A stretch of DNA of 64,000 bases from Streptomyces cyaneogriseus subsp. noncyanogenus (GTDB taxonomy: Bacteria > Actinomycetota > Actinomycetes > Streptomycetales > Streptomycetaceae), in NCBI RefSeq assembly GCF_000931445.1, contig NZ_CP010849.1, positions 4,960,001 to 5,024,000 on the forward strand, read 5' to 3'. Positions 35,295-44,146 of the stretch are shown here, in pieces. A program made the translations under genes and the position numbers. Positions within the stretch are counted from its first letter, which is position 1; each line of letters begins with the position of its first letter. The notes under the pieces were generated by a model that worked only from the letters and a program-made list of their open reading frames with translations, was not told the DNA's origin and ran no database searches.

Positions 35295-37415
35295 CTATGT
35301 CAGCGACAGGGAGCGCTTGAGGAAGTCGAGCTGGAGCCGCAGCAGGTTCTCGGCGACCGTCTCCTGGGGGGTCATGTGGGTGACGCCGGACAGGGGCAGC
35401 ACCTCGTGCGGGCGCCCGGCCGCCAGCAGCGCCGAGGACAGGCGCAGCGAGTGGGCGACCACCACGTTGTCGTCCGCCAGCCCGTGGATGATCATCATCG
35501 GGCGGTGGGGCTCGGCGGCGTCGACCAGGCCCGCGTCGTCGATCACCGAGTTGCGGCGGTAGACCTCCGGCTGCTCGCCGGGGTGGCCGAGGTAGCGCTC
35601 CTGGTAGTGGGTGTCGTACAGGCGCAGGTCGGTGACCGGGGCGCCCACCACCGCGGCGTGGAACACGTCCGGGCGGCGCAGCACCGCGAGCGCCGCCAGA
35701 TAGCCGCCGAAGGACCAGCCCCGGACGGCGACCCGGGACAGGTCGAGCGGGAAGTCGGCGGCGAGCGCCTGGAGGGCGTCCACCTGGTCCTGGAGGACGA
35801 CGCCGGCCACGTCGTCCTTGACGGCCTTCTCCCACGCGGGGGAGCGGCCCGGGGTGCCGCGCCCGTCGGCGACGACCACCGCGAAGCCCTGGTCGGCGAA
35901 CCACTGGGAGGTGAGGTGGGCGTTGTGCGCGGCCACCACCCGCTGACCGTGCGGACCACCGTAGGGGTCCATCAGGACCGGGAGGGGGGTGTCACCGGGG
36001 TAGTCCGTTGGCATAAGCACGGCGCACGGGATGCGGCGTGCGCCCCCCTGGGTGAGTCGCACGCGCAGGGACATACCGGGATCCTCGGCATACGACGGGA
36101 CGACCGCCGCCCGCTTCCCGTCCCGCAGCACCTCCGCCCGCGTCCCCGGCCGGTCGAGTGCCGCGGACACCAGTACGGTCACGCCCCCGGCGCGTACCGC
36201 CGAGTGCACGCCGGGCTCCTGCGACACGCGCTCCACGCCCAGCTCGTTCACCCGGTAGACGTGCACCTCGCCGGTCTCCGGGTCGGCCGCCTCCTCGCCG
36301 GCGGAGGCCGAGACCAGCACGTCGTCGTCGGAGACGTCCAGCACCGCCCTGATGTGCAACTGCGCCCCCGTCAGCGGACGGTCCCCGACCGCCAGCACCC
36401 GCGCCCCGCCCTCGTCGGCGATCCGCACCAGCTGCCCGGAGGGGCTCCAGCAGGGGACCCCGGGGAAAAGTTCCAGCCAAATCGGATCTTCGTCGGCGTG
36501 CACCATCCGGGTCGTCCCCGACGCGGGGTCCACCGCCAGATAGAGCTGCCCGCGCTGGTCGCGGGATTGGACGAGCAGCAGCGGCGCACCCGCCGCGGAC
36601 CAGTGCACACGGGCCAGATAGGGGTACCGGTCGCGGTCCCAGACCACCTCGGTCCGCGTCCCGTCCAGGCCCAGCACGAACAGCCGGACCTCCGCGTTGG
36701 CGGTGCCCGCCGCCGGATACGCGACGTGGTGTGGGTCACGTTCCGGGTGGGCCGGGTCGGAGATCCACCACCGCCGCACCGGCGTGTCGTCCACGCGCGC
36801 CACCAGCAGCCGGTCCGACTCCGGGGCCCACCAGAAGCCCCGCGTCCGCGCCATCTCCTCGGCGGCGACGAACTCGGCCAGACCGTAGGAGACGCCGTCC
36901 GCCTCCGGCTCGGCCAGCGCCCGGTCGCCCTCGCCCTCGGCGCCCACGACCCGCAGGGCGCCCCGCGCGACGTACGCGATGTGCCGTCCGTCCGGAGCGG
37001 GGCGGGGGTCGACCACCGGGCCGCGCACGCGCAGCTCCCGTGCCGTCCCGGCCCGCAGCTCGGCCGTGAACAGCCGCCCTGACAAGGCGAAACACGCCAG
37101 TTCCACGGCCGCGTCGGTGGCGTAGCCGACGATGCCGGCGCCGCCCTCGCGGCTGCGCTCGCGCCGTGCCCGCTCCTCCGGCGGGAGGTCCTCCGCCACG
37201 TCGCCCAGCAGGGCGCGCGGGTCGGCCGCCACGCGCTCGCCGCCCTCCGCGAGGTCGAGGACCCACAGGGAGCCGGCCCGGTCGGTGCCGGAGGAGGAGC
37301 GCAGGAACGCGACACGGGAACCGTCGGGCGCCACGGTGAACGAGCGCGGCGCGCCGAGCGTGAACCGCTGGGTGCGGGCGTGCCGCCTGGGGAAGGAGTC
37401 AGCCTCGGTCGTCAT
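35295..37415 (-). CDS. S9 family peptidase (dipeptidyl-peptidase IV-like)
   Basis: Cytoplasmic serine peptidase, 706 residues. N-terminal beta-propeller domain (about 1-450, DPPIV N-terminal type), then an alpha/beta-hydrolase domain with Ser568 in GWSFGGY, Asp648 in GLADD and His680 in GVTHMTP. Cleaves short peptides; no signal peptide is seen. ATG 37415 is chosen because TATGGT ends 6 nt upstream (leaderless) and because longer frames add unrelated sequence. Convergent with the adjacent peptide-import operon; peptides taken up could be its substrates. Confidence 0.93.
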   Translation of the reverse strand: MTTEADSFPRRHARTQRFTLGAPRSFTVAPDGSRVAFLRSSSGTDRAGSLWVLDLAEGGERVAADPRALLGDVAEDLPPEERARRERSREGGAGIVGYATDAAVELACFALSGRLFTAELRAGTARELRVRGPVVDPRPAPDGRHIAYVARGALRVVGAEGEGDRALAEPEADGVSYGLAEFVAAEEMARTRGFWWAPESDRLLVARVDDTPVRRWWISDPAHPERDPHHVAYPAAGTANAEVRLFVLGLDGTRTEVVWDRDRYPYLARVHWSAAGAPLLLVQSRDQRGQLYLAVDPASGTTRMVHADEDPIWLELFPGVPCWSPSGQLVRIADEGGARVLAVGDRPLTGAQLHIRAVLDVSDDDVLVSASAGEEAADPETGEVHVYRVNELGVERVSQEPGVHSAVRAGGVTVLVSAALDRPGTRAEVLRDGKRAAVVPSYAEDPGMSLRVRLTQGGARRIPCAVLMPTDYPGDTPLPVLMDPYGGPHGQRVVAAHNAHLTSQWFADQGFAVVVADGRGTPGRSPAWEKAVKDDVAGVVLQDQVDALQALAADFPLDLSRVAVRGWSFGGYLAALAVLRRPDVFHAAVVGAPVTDLRLYDTHYQERYLGHPGEQPEVYRRNSVIDDAGLVDAAEPHRPMMIIHGLADDNVVVAHSLRLSSALLAAGRPHEVLPLSGVTHMTPQETVAENLLRLQLDFLKRSLSLT

Positions 37416-37421
37416 GCCCTG

Positions 37422-37427
37422 ACCATA
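37422..37427 (-). promoter_or_regulatory. -10 box TATGGT before S9 peptidase (leaderless)
   Basis: Minus-strand TATGGT with a 6-nt spacer to ATG 37415; no SD. Confidence 0.4.
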
Positions 37428-37496
37428 TTGGCCATGCGCCCCCTTGTGCGGCTGTGCGCCGATCGATGCGCGCGTACGGATAGTTATGATCACTAG

Positions 37497-37531
37497 CGCA
37501 CAGTGGGTACCAACCAGCTGCCTACTGTGCG
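37497..37531 (+). other. inverted repeat upstream of small membrane protein gene
   Basis: CGCACAGT (37497-37504) and ACTGTGCG (37524-37531), extended by GGG/CCT with one G-T pair, 13-nt loop. Lies 107 bp before the next gene; may be an operator or leader hairpin. Confidence 0.4.
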
Positions 37532-37637
37532 AAGTTGTAGTCGCACACGCTGTACGACCGGTCCGTCCCACAGTCCCCGACACGGCCCGCCCGTGTCCGA
37601 CCCCCCACGTCCCTGGGTTCTTTGGAGGTGAGCCGCC

Positions 37638-37832
37638 GTGGCACTCTCGATTTCGGCGGTGGTGCTGCTGGCGATCATCGTGTTCCTGCTGATCAAGAAG
37701 TCAGGGCTCAAAGCAGGGCACGCCGTCGTGTGCATGCTGCTCGGCTTCTATCTCGCCTCCTCGACCGTCGCTCCGACGATCAGCGAGGTCACGTCGAACA
37801 TCGCGGGGATCCTCGGCAGCATCAAGTTCTGA
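37638..37832 (+). CDS. small two-helix membrane protein
   Basis: 64 residues. Two hydrophobic segments (about 4-20, SAVVLLAIIVFLLIKKS, and 27-46, AVVCMLLGFYLASSTVA) and a polar C-terminus. GTG 37638 has GGAGGTGAG upstream, a strong RBS. I do not recognise the family; sequences of this kind are common in Streptomyces chromosomes. Holin-like or scaffold roles are possible guesses only. Confidence 0.75.
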   Translation: MALSISAVVLLAIIVFLLIKKSGLKAGHAVVCMLLGFYLASSTVAPTISEVTSNIAGILGSIKF

Positions 37833-37904
37833 CCCGGCCGGCGCGGCCCCCCGCGGCGGGGTGACAGGCCGCGGGGGAGCCGCCCGGCGGGGACGGTTGC
37901 CTCG

Positions 37905-37910
37905 TAGGGT
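37905..37910 (+). promoter_or_regulatory. -10 box TAGGGT before mshB (leaderless)
   Basis: TAGGGT, 7-nt spacer, ATG 37918; the GGGAG within the spacer is too close to serve as an SD. Confidence 0.45.
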
Positions 37911-37917
37911 GGGAGCC

Positions 37918-38793
37918 ATGACCGAACTGCCCGCCCGTCGTCTGCTGCTGGTGCACGCGCACCCGGACGACGAGTCGATCAACAATGGCGCCACCATGGC
38001 CAAGTACGCGGCGGAGGGCGCCCAGGTGACCCTGGTGACCTGCACCCTCGGCGAGCGCGGCGAGGTCATCCCGCCGGAACTGCGCCACCTGTCCGGCGCC
38101 GCGCTCGGCCAGCACCGGATGCGCGAGCTCACCGAGGCCATGCGCGCCCTCGGCGTCGACGACGTCCGGCTGCTCGGCGGACCGGGCCGGTTCGCCGACT
38201 CCGGGATGATGGGCCTGCCCGACAACGACGACCCCGCCTGCTTCTGGCAGGCCGACGTCGACACGGCCGCCGCCCTCCTCGTCGAGGTGATCCGCGAGGT
38301 GCGCCCCCAGGTCCTCGTCACCTACGACCCGGACGGCGGCTACGGCCACCCCGACCACATCCAGGCCCACCGCGTCGCCATGCGCGCCGCCGACCTCGCC
38401 GCCGAGGCGGGCTGCCCGCTCGCCAAGGTGTACTGGAACCGGGTGCCCCGCTCCATCGCCGAGGCGTCCTTCGCCCGGCTCCACGAGGACCTTCCCGGCC
38501 TGCCCTTCGCCAAGCCGGCCGCCCTGGACGACGTACCCGGCGTCGTGGACGACACGCGGATCACCACCGAGATCGACGGCACCGCGTACGCCGCCGCCAA
38601 GGCCGCGGCGATGCGGGCGCACGCCACCCAGATCGAGGTGGCCGAGCCGTACTTCGCGCTCTCCAACGAGCTGGCGCAGCCCCTGTTCACCACCGAGTAC
38701 TACGAACTGGTGCGCGGCGAGCGTGGCCCCGGCGACCGGGAGACCGACCTGTTCGCCGGGGTCGCCGCCGCCACGGAAGGAAAGGCGCCGTGA
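37918..38793 (+). CDS. mshB: N-acetyl-1-D-myo-inositol-2-amino-2-deoxy-alpha-D-glucopyranoside deacetylase
   Basis: Zinc-dependent deacetylase of mycothiol biosynthesis, removing acetate from GlcNAc-Ins. 291 residues; LmbE-type fold with the metal motif AHPDDES (His15, Asp18) and the third ligand His147 in YGHPDH, at the same position as in the M. tuberculosis enzyme. The sequence FARLHEDLPGLPF and ELAQPLFTTEYYELVRG match the family. Followed by a small membrane protein gene whose GTG overlaps its stop. Confidence 0.96.
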   Translation: MTELPARRLLLVHAHPDDESINNGATMAKYAAEGAQVTLVTCTLGERGEVIPPELRHLSGAALGQHRMRELTEAMRALGVDDVRLLGGPGRFADSGMMGLPDNDDPACFWQADVDTAAALLVEVIREVRPQVLVTYDPDGGYGHPDHIQAHRVAMRAADLAAEAGCPLAKVYWNRVPRSIAEASFARLHEDLPGLPFAKPAALDDVPGVVDDTRITTEIDGTAYAAAKAAAMRAHATQIEVAEPYFALSNELAQPLFTTEYYELVRGERGPGDRETDLFAGVAAATEGKAP

Positions 38794-39200
38794 ACGACCG
38801 GACCTCGCTGCTCGCCCAGCCGCTGCGCCCGCCCTCCGCGGGACGGGCCGTCCTCTATCTGGGCCTGCTGGTGGCCGGTGCCGTGGTCGGCGCCGCCGGA
38901 GCGCTGGTGCAGACCGCCTGGTTCCCCGGCGGCCTGCTGCTCGCCCTCGCCGGTGAGGCGGGACTCTGCCTGGGGGCCGCACGGGCCGCCGGGGCCCGGG
39001 GCGCGGCCATCGCGCCCGCCGTCGGCTGGGTGATCGCCGTCATCCTGCTCACCGCGAGCCGTCCCGAGGGCGACTTCCTCTTCGCCGCGGGCGGCGGCTC
39101 CTATCTCTTCCTGCTCGGCGGCATGGCCCTCGCTGTGATCTGTGCCACGCTCGCGCCGGTGCGGCAACCGGACGGCGACGCCGCCCGACTTGGGAAGTGA
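38790..39200 (+). CDS. DUF6113-like membrane protein
   Basis: 136 residues with four predicted transmembrane segments (VLYLGLLVAGAVVGAAGALV, GLLLALAGEAGLCLGAARA, IAPAVGWVIAVILLT, YLFLLGGMALAVICATLAP). GTG 38790 overlaps the mshB stop (GTGA), so it is translated with mshB. The DUF6113 assignment is from memory of the gene downstream of mshB in Streptomyces. Function unknown. Confidence 0.8.
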   Translation: MNDRTSLLAQPLRPPSAGRAVLYLGLLVAGAVVGAAGALVQTAWFPGGLLLALAGEAGLCLGAARAAGARGAAIAPAVGWVIAVILLTASRPEGDFLFAAGGGSYLFLLGGMALAVICATLAPVRQPDGDAARLGK

Positions 39201-39382
39201 CGTACCACTTCGCCGTACCAGATGTGAGCGCGTTGCGTGGGGGTTTCCCCAGCGGCCCCGGGAAACAGGGGAGAAGCGGCCAGTATGGTGGTGCGCGCCG
39301 CCGAGCCTCCCCCGAGCTCCTCGAGCAGGGGACCCCACCGTGAGATCGTGACGGGCGGCGGAGCCAACCGGGAGAACCTGCC
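39201..39382. promoter_or_regulatory. promoter region of PG-binding protein gene
   Basis: A TATGGT box at 39284-39289 could be a -10 element; GGAAAC at about 39261 stands roughly where an ECF -35 would be. The transcript would have a leader of about 90 nt before TTG 39383. Confidence 0.35.
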
Positions 39383-41563
39383 TTGAGTCGTGAAACTGAC
39401 AGTCCGTCCTCCGGGCCCCACGGGCGCGGCGGTGCCGCCTACCCCTCGGGCACGCCGCCCTACGGGACCCCCGCGGCTCCCGGCGACGGTACGGGCGCGA
39501 GCCGTACGGCCGGGCGGCCGGAGGAACGCAAGACCGAGACCACGCTGACGACCCGGATCCGGATCAACATCCCCGGGTCCCGGCCGATCCCGCCGGTCGT
39601 CGTGCGCAAGCCCGTCGGGGAGTCCGAGGACGGCTCCGGCGACGTGGAGGAGTCGGGCGCCGAGGCCCCGGCGCGGGGCGCCGCCGCCCCCGGCGGCCCC
39701 ACGGAGCCCCCCGCCGCCGCTTCCGCGCAGCAGGCCGAGGAGAAGGCGACCAGCGACTGGTTCGCGCCCCGCAGGTCCCCGGCGGCCAAGGGCGGCCCGG
39801 GAAGCGGCCCGGCCAACGGCGCCGCCGCGCCCGCCGCTCCGGGCGCGCCCGGCGCCGGGAACACCGGTGGGAACGCACCCGGCGGCACGCGTCCGGGCGC
39901 GGCCCGCCCCGGCGGCAACGGCACCGGGCTCTCCGGCGCGACCGGCGGGCCCGTGGCGCCCGGTCACGGCGGCGGCACGGGCTCCTTCGACGTGACCGAG
40001 GCGCTGGCGGCGGGGCCGCGGGGCAACGGCTCCCGCCCGGGCGCCGGTGCCGGACCCGGCCGCGACGACCTGCCGTACGGGACGCCCGACGGACAGGCCC
40101 CGCACAACGGCCCGGGCGGTCCGGGCGGTGCTCCCCACGCCTTCCGGCAGCCCGGCGCGCCGACCGGCCCGCAGGGCCCCGCGGGACCGACGACCGGCCC
40201 GGCCCCCGGCACCGGGCGGCTGGCACCGCCGCCCGTCGGCGGCGCGGGCGCGCCCGGCGGCTCCGGAGCCCCCGGCGTGCCCGGCGTGCCGGACCCCTCC
40301 GGCCGGACCGGCGGCCCCGGCGGCCTGGGCGGCCCCGGCGGCCTGGGCGGCCCCGGTGGTCCCGGTGGCGGCCTGAGCGACGACACCGCGATCCTCACCC
40401 CGCAGAAGCCGGCCCCCGAGCCGGGCCGCCCCGCGTTCGGCGGCCCCGCGGACAACGTCTCCGGGAACACCGTCACCAGCGGCATCCCCGTGGTGCCCGG
40501 CGACCGGCAGTCCCCCTTCGGCCCCGGCACGCCCGCCGACGGCCCCCGGCCGCACACGCCCCCGAAGGCGCCCGGCCCGGCCGCACCGGCCCCCGCGAGC
40601 TCCGCCAAGCCGCCGAAGAAGAAGGGGCGCAGCAAGCTGGTGCTGCTCGCCGGCGGTGTGGTCGTCCTCGCCGGTGTCGCCTACGGCGCGGGCCTGCTGA
40701 TGAACCACTCCGACGTGCCCAAGGGCACCACCGTGCTCGGCGTCGAGATCGGCGGCGGCACCCGCGACGACGCCGTCGAGAAGCTGGACGCCGCCTTCGA
40801 GGAGCGGGTGAACAAGCCGCTGCGACTCACGGTCGGCGGCGAGAGCGTCGCGCTCAAGCCCGAGCAGGCGGGGCTCCAGTTCGACATGCAGGCCACGGTC
40901 GGCGCCGCGGCCGAGAGCGACTACAACCCGGTCTCCGTGATCGGCTCCCTCTTCGGCAACCACCGGGTCGTCGACCCGGTCATGCCGGTCGACGAGGAGA
41001 AGCTGCACGCCGCCCTGCGGCGCGCGGCCGGCGGCGCCGGTTCGGTGACCGAGGGCACGATCGAGTTCCGGCCCGGCAAGGCCGTCCCCGTGTACGGCAA
41101 GGCGGGCAAGGGCATCGACGTCGACAAGTCGACCGAGGTGGTGGCCGAGGCGTACCGCACCCAGGTGGAGACCGGCACCGCCACGCCGGTGAACGTGCCG
41201 ACCACCACCCGGCAGCCGACGGTCTCCAAGGCCGAGGTCGACCGGATGATGAAGGAGTTCGCCGAGCCGGCGATGTCGGCCAACGTGACCGTGCAGACCG
41301 ACGCGGCCCACGCGGTCCCGATGAGTCCGCAGAAGTCGCTGTGGAAGTTCCTCCGGGTCACCGCGGTCGACGGCAAGCTGGTCGACAAGCCGGACCTGAC
41401 CGCGCTGGAGGGCCTCTACGGCCAGGCGTTCGACGGTGTGCTCATCACCCGGGGCAACGGCAAGAAGACGCCCGTCACCCCCGAGGACGTCTACGCCGCC
41501 CTCCGCCAGGCGCTGATGAGCAGGACCGACCGGGTCGCGGTCATCGACACGAACCCGAGCTAG
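39383..41563 (+). CDS. peptidoglycan-binding (YoaR/VanW-type) membrane protein
   Basis: 726 residues. The first ~410 are Pro/Gly/Ala-rich and disordered in the cytoplasm, one transmembrane segment follows (about 415-435, KLVLLAGGVVVLAGVAYGAGLLM), and the rest is extracytoplasmic: GTTVLGVEIGGGTRDDAVEKLDAAF begins a PG_binding_4 (YoaR-like) domain, and VSKAEVDRMMKEFAEPAMSANVTV introduces a second one. Such proteins bind peptidoglycan. The VanW-type C-terminal domain seems to be absent. TTG 39383 is supported by GGGAG 8 nt upstream. Confidence 0.85.
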   Translation: MSRETDSPSSGPHGRGGAAYPSGTPPYGTPAAPGDGTGASRTAGRPEERKTETTLTTRIRINIPGSRPIPPVVVRKPVGESEDGSGDVEESGAEAPARGAAAPGGPTEPPAAASAQQAEEKATSDWFAPRRSPAAKGGPGSGPANGAAAPAAPGAPGAGNTGGNAPGGTRPGAARPGGNGTGLSGATGGPVAPGHGGGTGSFDVTEALAAGPRGNGSRPGAGAGPGRDDLPYGTPDGQAPHNGPGGPGGAPHAFRQPGAPTGPQGPAGPTTGPAPGTGRLAPPPVGGAGAPGGSGAPGVPGVPDPSGRTGGPGGLGGPGGLGGPGGPGGGLSDDTAILTPQKPAPEPGRPAFGGPADNVSGNTVTSGIPVVPGDRQSPFGPGTPADGPRPHTPPKAPGPAAPAPASSAKPPKKKGRSKLVLLAGGVVVLAGVAYGAGLLMNHSDVPKGTTVLGVEIGGGTRDDAVEKLDAAFEERVNKPLRLTVGGESVALKPEQAGLQFDMQATVGAAAESDYNPVSVIGSLFGNHRVVDPVMPVDEEKLHAALRRAAGGAGSVTEGTIEFRPGKAVPVYGKAGKGIDVDKSTEVVAEAYRTQVETGTATPVNVPTTTRQPTVSKAEVDRMMKEFAEPAMSANVTVQTDAAHAVPMSPQKSLWKFLRVTAVDGKLVDKPDLTALEGLYGQAFDGVLITRGNGKKTPVTPEDVYAALRQALMSRTDRVAVIDTNPS

Positions 41564-41576
41564 CCCGCTCATACGG

Positions 41577-41604
41577 AAGGGGGGCGCCCGAGGGCGCCCC
41601 CCTT
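41577..41604 (+). terminator. intrinsic terminator after PG-binding protein gene
   Basis: A stem of about 12 bp (AAGGGGGGCGCC with its complement), tight loop, then TTTT (41603-41606). Follows the stop by 13 bp and sits in the convergent gap. Confidence 0.85.
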
Positions 41605-41640
41605 TTCCGTTGCGCCGCGCCGGTCCGGCGGGGCCGCGGC

Positions 41641-42513
41641 TCAGTTCAGCAGGGCCCGCGCCGCCCGCGCCTGCCCCCGCACCCGCTCCGCCGCCGGCTC
41701 GTCGACCGCCGCGAGCACCTCGGCGTACGCGTCCAGCTCCGCCGCGCCCCGCAGGAACTCGCCGCGCTGCACGAGCAGCTCCGCCCGCTCGTGGCGCAGC
41801 CGCGCCGGGTGCGAGGGCAGCAGCAGCGACAGCTCCACCGCCCACAGCGCGACGTCCGTCCGCTCGGGGCGGGCCGCCGCCCACGCCCGGATGTTGTTCA
41901 GGATCCGCAGCACCACCTCCAGCGGATCGGCGGGCGCCAGCATCGACGGCTCCAGCGGCGCCCCCGTGGCCCCCGCCACCAGCAGCTCCGCATCGTTCCC
42001 CGTCAGCACCCGCCCCCCGTCGAACGGGTCCGCGAGCACCTGCTCCTCCTGGGGCCCGAAGCCGACGACGAAGTGCCCGGGCAGCGCCACCCCGTACACC
42101 GGCGCGCCCGCCCGGCGGGCCACCTCCATCCACACCACCGACAGCAGGATCGGCAGCCCGCGCCGCCGCCTGAGCACCTCGTGCAGCAGCGACGACTCCA
42201 GACGCCGGTAGTCCGCGGCCGATCCGTGGAATCCGTACCGGTCGCCGAGGAGCTCCCGCAGCGCCACCGCCCAGTCGCGCGGCCCGCCGGGCCGGAACGG
42301 CAGCTCACCGGCGAGCCGGTCCAGCTCCATCTGGGCGGCGTCCAGGCCCGCCTCGTCCAGTGTCCCGTCCGCCTGCGCGCCCACCAGCAGGCACAGCGCC
42401 GCCAGGTCCGGCCGCCCGGAGCGGGCCTGGCCGGCGAACCGCCGCCGCAGCTCGGCGGAGCGCCCGGACGGCGGTGGCTGGGGGGAGGGCAGGGCGGGCC
42501 CACGGCCGGTCAC
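41641..42513 (-). CDS. SirB1 / transglutaminase-like family protein
   Basis: 290 residues. The core GLPILLSVVWMEVARRAGAPVYGVALPGHFVVGF matches the SirB1-type transglutaminase-like domain; ILNNIRAW and an alpha-helical TPR-like C-terminus (LLPSHPARLRHERAELLVQRGEF) follow, as is usual in this family. In many homologues the catalytic Cys is replaced; here the corresponding region has no Cys, so enzymatic activity is doubtful. GTG 42513 overlaps the upstream GNAT stop (GTGA). Confidence 0.85.
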   Translation of the reverse strand: MTGRGPALPSPQPPPSGRSAELRRRFAGQARSGRPDLAALCLLVGAQADGTLDEAGLDAAQMELDRLAGELPFRPGGPRDWAVALRELLGDRYGFHGSAADYRRLESSLLHEVLRRRRGLPILLSVVWMEVARRAGAPVYGVALPGHFVVGFGPQEEQVLADPFDGGRVLTGNDAELLVAGATGAPLEPSMLAPADPLEVVLRILNNIRAWAAARPERTDVALWAVELSLLLPSHPARLRHERAELLVQRGEFLRGAAELDAYAEVLAAVDEPAAERVRGQARAARALLN

Positions 42514-43529
42514 GGGGCTCCGCCTCCCAGGGCGGCCGGGTCCGGTTCCCGGTAGTGGTGGTACGCGTGGTGCGCCGAGAAACCCATCCCGGCGTACAGC
42601 GCCCGCGCCCCCGCGTTCTCGTTCTCCACCTGGAGCCACGCGGCCGACGCCCCCTCGTCCAGGGCCCGCCGGGCCAGCGCCGCCATCACCTCCGTGGCCA
42701 GCCCGCGCCGCCGCGCCGCCGGATCGACCTCGACGGCCGCGAAACCGGCCCACCGCCCGTCCACCACGCACCGTCCGATCGCGGCCGGCACCTCCCCCTC
42801 ACCCGGCACCGTCGCGAACCACACCGACGGCCCCGCTCCCAGCACCCGCAGCGCCACCTCGCTCACGCCCTTGCGCTGGTACCGGGCGAGCCACGCCTCG
42901 TCGGCGGTCCGCGCCAGCACGACCCCCGCCCCCGCGGCCCGGTCGGCGACCGGGGCGAGCGCCGCCGTCCACAGCTCGGCGGTCACCTCCCGCCTCCAGC
43001 CCCGCCGCTCCAGCTCCGCGCAGAGCATCTCCTGCGCGCCCTCCGCCCCGGTCGCGGTCTGCACGTACGCGGGCAGGCCGCGCTCGCCGTACCACCGCCG
43101 TACGACGCCGAGCGCCTCGTCGAGCGGCAGCCCCGGATCGCCCAGCGGCAGCACCGAGTTGGCCCGCCGGGTGAACCCGGAGGCGGCGCGCAGCTCCCAG
43201 GCGCCGAGCCGCTCGCGGAGAACCGGCTGCCACGCCCGGGCGGCGATCCGCTCCAGCTCCTCCCACGAGGCGGCCGGGCCCCGGCGGCGCGCCGGGGCGG
43301 GCGGCACGACCTTGCCCGCGACCAGTGCGGACTGGGGAATGCGGACGGTCTCGCCGCCCTTTCGTGTGATCACCAGCACACCGTTGTCCCATGATGTGAG
43401 AACCCCGACCGTGTCGGTGAACTTCTCACCCGGCGCGGCCGGTTCGGCGAGCCGCCGCACCGAGACCCGTTTTCCCACGTCAGCGGCGGTGATACGGACC
43501 TCGAGACGCCCGGCGGCAGAGATTTCCAC
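42510..43529 (-). CDS. GNAT family acetyltransferase with N-terminal SH3-like domain
   Basis: 339 residues. The N-terminal 90 residues (LEVRITAADVGKRVSVRRL, TDTVGVLTSWDNGVLVITRKGGETVRIP) resemble a beta-barrel domain found in actinobacterial acetyltransferases. The C-terminal half is GNAT: AAVEVDPAARRRGLATEVMAALARRALDEG is acetyl-CoA-binding motif A, and ENENAGARALYAGMGF is motif B. Start GTG 43529 is chosen because AGGAGGGG is 11 nt upstream; ATG 43559 is an alternative, with a TAGTAT -10 box 14 nt before it. Substrate unknown. Confidence 0.85.
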   Translation of the reverse strand: MEISAAGRLEVRITAADVGKRVSVRRLAEPAAPGEKFTDTVGVLTSWDNGVLVITRKGGETVRIPQSALVAGKVVPPAPARRRGPAASWEELERIAARAWQPVLRERLGAWELRAASGFTRRANSVLPLGDPGLPLDEALGVVRRWYGERGLPAYVQTATGAEGAQEMLCAELERRGWRREVTAELWTAALAPVADRAAGAGVVLARTADEAWLARYQRKGVSEVALRVLGAGPSVWFATVPGEGEVPAAIGRCVVDGRWAGFAAVEVDPAARRRGLATEVMAALARRALDEGASAAWLQVENENAGARALYAGMGFSAHHAYHHYREPDPAALGGGAP

Positions 43530-43669
43530 GGGTCGGTTCACCCCTCCTGTTCGGATCATGCCCAAGAACGGAGATACTAGGGGCGGGCATCGACGACGCC
43601 GCGCTCCCGCGCGCCAGGCGGCGGAGCCTGAGGTGGCCCGCCAGCGCCCTATCGAGGAGGAACGACAGC

Positions 43670-43990
43670 GTGACCTACGTCATCGCGCAGCCTTGTGTCG
43701 ACGTCAAGGACAAGGCGTGCATCGAGGAGTGCCCGGTCGACTGCATCTACGAGGGCCAGCGGTCCTTGTACATCCACCCGGACGAATGCGTCGACTGCGG
43801 AGCCTGTGAGCCGGTCTGCCCGGTCGAGGCGATCTTCTACGAGGACGACGTGCCGGAGGAGTGGAAGGACTACTACAAGGCGAACGTCGAGTTCTTCGAC
43901 GAGCTCGGCTCGCCCGGCGGCGCCAGCAAGCTGGGGCTGATCGAGCGCGACCACCCGTTCGTCGCCGCACTGCCGCCGCAGGGCGAGTAA
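43670..43990 (+). CDS. fdxA: 7Fe ferredoxin
   Basis: 106 residues. [3Fe-4S]/[4Fe-4S] ferredoxin with Cys in QPCVDVKDKACIEECPVDC and CVDCGACEPVCPVEAI, and the usual C-terminal acidic extension (EEWKDYYKANVEFFDELG). Single-electron carrier. GTG 43670 follows GAGGAGG. It precedes dapC, as in mycobacteria (Rv1177-Rv1178), but a strong hairpin separates the two genes. Confidence 0.96.
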   Translation: MTYVIAQPCVDVKDKACIEECPVDCIYEGQRSLYIHPDECVDCGACEPVCPVEAIFYEDDVPEEWKDYYKANVEFFDELGSPGGASKLGLIERDHPFVAALPPQGE

Positions 43991-44057
43991 GCCCCGGCGG
44001 CCTCGAGCGGCCCGCACCCCCGGCTCCCGGCCGCGCCCGAGCCCGGGGGCCCGGCGC

Positions 44058-44113
44058 CGCCTCGGTCCCGTACGGCCTGATCGCCCGCGATCGGACCGTA
44101 CGGGACCGAGGCG
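44058..44113 (+). terminator. 18-bp perfect hairpin between fdxA and dapC
   Basis: Perfect 18-bp arms (44058-44075 and 44096-44113), with an inner GATCG-CCCG-CGATC stem in the 20-nt loop, followed by TTT. It ends 33 bp before the dapC start, so it would uncouple dapC from fdxA or attenuate readthrough. Confidence 0.8.
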
Positions 44114-44146
44114 TTTGCCGCACAGCAGAAAGTGAGCCAGACACCC

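Noticed and set aside
39284..39289. TATGGT as a leaderless start signal
   Set aside because: No start codon follows at 6-8 nt in a frame that makes sense; the gene starts 94 bp later with its own RBS.
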